Below, in pieces: positions 13,166-13,641 of a stretch of DNA of 13,641 bases. Source of the stretch: Candidatus Helarchaeota archaeon (GTDB taxonomy: Archaea > Asgardarchaeota > Lokiarchaeia > Helarchaeales > HEL-GB-A); NCBI GenBank assembly GCA_013375405.1, contig JABXJU010000113.1, positions 1 through 13,641 on the forward strand. The letters run 5' to 3'. Below the pieces are notes generated by a model that searched no databases, was not told where the DNA came from, and saw nothing but the letters and a program-made list of their open reading frames with translations. The translations under genes were made by a program, and so were the position numbers. Positions within the stretch are counted from its first letter, which is position 1. Every line of letters starts with the position of its first letter.

Positions 13166-13641
13166 TTAAATATTGTCAAAATTTAAAATTTGGTCTTCAT
13201 ATCCCGCGGGAACGCGTTTCCTTCTTCTCGTCGGTACGCCTCGCATCGGCGGGGCTGCTTTTGCAGCTAATGTATACTCTATTTCTAATTCAATTTTCTT
13301 GTATAAGTCGATTGTATTCGCTATTGGATGATATTGTACAGGATATATCATTAGATGCACGACATTGACATCTCCTACTTGCGTAATCTCTATCTTTTTA
13401 AAAAGTATTCCAGGGAAGGCATCGTCCTTCTCATAAATCTCCTGTTTGGGATTTGTTTCAGGGAGGGCACTTGGATCCGTCGATGGTTGTGGGGCCGGCT
13501 TCACTTGATGGCTAAGTAAATGAGTGTCTCTCTTATATTTTACCACTTTAATTTCTGTAACTGTTGCATCATCTGGAATTGCAACGTACAATCCTTCTTG
13601 GGGAAGTGATGGTTCTCCTGGCTCAAGATTTTGCCCTATAT
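13166..13641 (-). CDS. Stand-alone C25 propeptide-like protein (N-terminus beyond right edge)
   Basis: About 157 residues are visible, open to the window edge and ending at TAA 13166. They follow the propeptide region of the downstream C25 peptidase block by block: LEPGEPSLPQEGLYVAIPDDATVTEIKV aligns with LEPGKPMLPIEGIFIALPAGAELVDIKV (split across my reading); YEKDDAFPGILFKKI with YKKDKEFPKELFKLL; VNVVHLMIYPVQYHPIANT with VRVAHLMMYPLHYKPKSKT; and EDQILNFDNI with KSQILNLDSI. It stops right there, without any catalytic domain. A basic Pro/Arg linker (MRGVPTRRRKRVPAG) sits where the peptidase has its Ala/Pro linker. It could be a free inhibitor or chaperone of the neighbouring protease, a decoy, or the remains of a duplicated peptidase. 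Whether it has a signal peptide cannot be seen. Confidence 0.7.
   Translation of the reverse strand, partial: IGQNLEPGEPSLPQEGLYVAIPDDATVTEIKVVKYKRDTHLLSHQVKPAPQPSTDPSALPETNPKQEIYEKDDAFPGILFKKIEITQVGDVNVVHLMIYPVQYHPIANTIDLYKKIELEIEYTLAAKAAPPMRGVPTRRRKRVPAGYEDQILNFDNI

Noticed and set aside
13200..13265. Locally GC-rich patch as a sign of foreign DNA
   Set aside because: It encodes the Arg/Pro/Ala-rich linker of the propeptide protein, so amino acid composition explains it; the downstream paralog has a similar GC-rich linker.
1..13641. CRISPR arrays, tRNA or rRNA genes, transposons or attachment sites
   Set aside because: No regularly spaced repeats, cloverleaf-like segments, transposase motifs or long terminal repeats were seen by eye; all gaps between genes are short.

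Overview
The window is AT-rich archaeal chromosome. Archaeal gene types mark the domain: ribosomal protein L21e, RNA polymerase subunit Rpo4/F, the DUF655 protein, an archaeal-type RsmA/KsgA dimethyltransferase, a HemK2/Mtq2-type methyltransferase, Pus10, and the N-terminus of a DRG/OBG-type TGS GTPase. Promoters look archaeal: TATA-like boxes often lie 25-32 nt before start codons, with short or absent leaders. A membrane-anchored longin-like protein, a gingipain-type C25 protease pair and a membrane-anchored subtilase suggest an Asgard-type archaeon (Loki-, Thor- or Heimdall-like). That lineage call is inference; the archaeal assignment is firm.

Layout. 1-236 (-): start of a DRG-type GTPase running off the left edge. 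317-589 (+): small two-helix membrane protein, divergent from the GTPase across an apparently shared TATA element. 596-1792 (-): MacB/FtsX-type ABC permease without its ATPase. 1979-3994 (+): secreted, C-terminally anchored subtilase; the permease-subtilase gap holds a 7+1+7 inverted repeat. 4013-6866 (-): translation operon read pus10, ksgA, hemK2. 7041-7775 (+): membrane-anchored longin-like protein. 7851-9310 (+): rpl21e, rpo4, DUF655. 9376-10857 (+): CoA-ligase alpha-type protein. 10865-11227 (-): small coiled-coil protein, with a hairpin covering the stop codons of this convergent pair. 11299-13641 (-): C25 (gingipain-like) peptidase preceded by a paralogous gene that holds only the C25 propeptide-like domain and runs off the right edge.

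Together, the centre is a rearranged form of the archaeal cluster pus10 / rpl21e / rpo4 / DUF655 / ksgA / hemK, which in many archaea is collinear. Here the RNA-modification and factor-methylation genes (pus10, ksgA, hemK2) form a leftward operon, and the structural genes (rpl21e, rpo4, DUF655) read rightward with the longin-like gene between the halves. The flanks carry proteases and a membrane permease. No tRNA, rRNA, CRISPR array, insertion sequence or attachment site was seen, and no gene-free stretch exceeds about 180 nt.

Most notable points: ksgA has no ATG, GTG or TTG that would give a full-length protein and seems to start at ATA (or ATT) behind a GGGGG ribosome site; a propeptide-only C25 gene ends precisely at the propeptide boundary next to a complete C25 protease that has no visible signal peptide; and a TM-anchored longin-like protein is embedded in the translation cluster.
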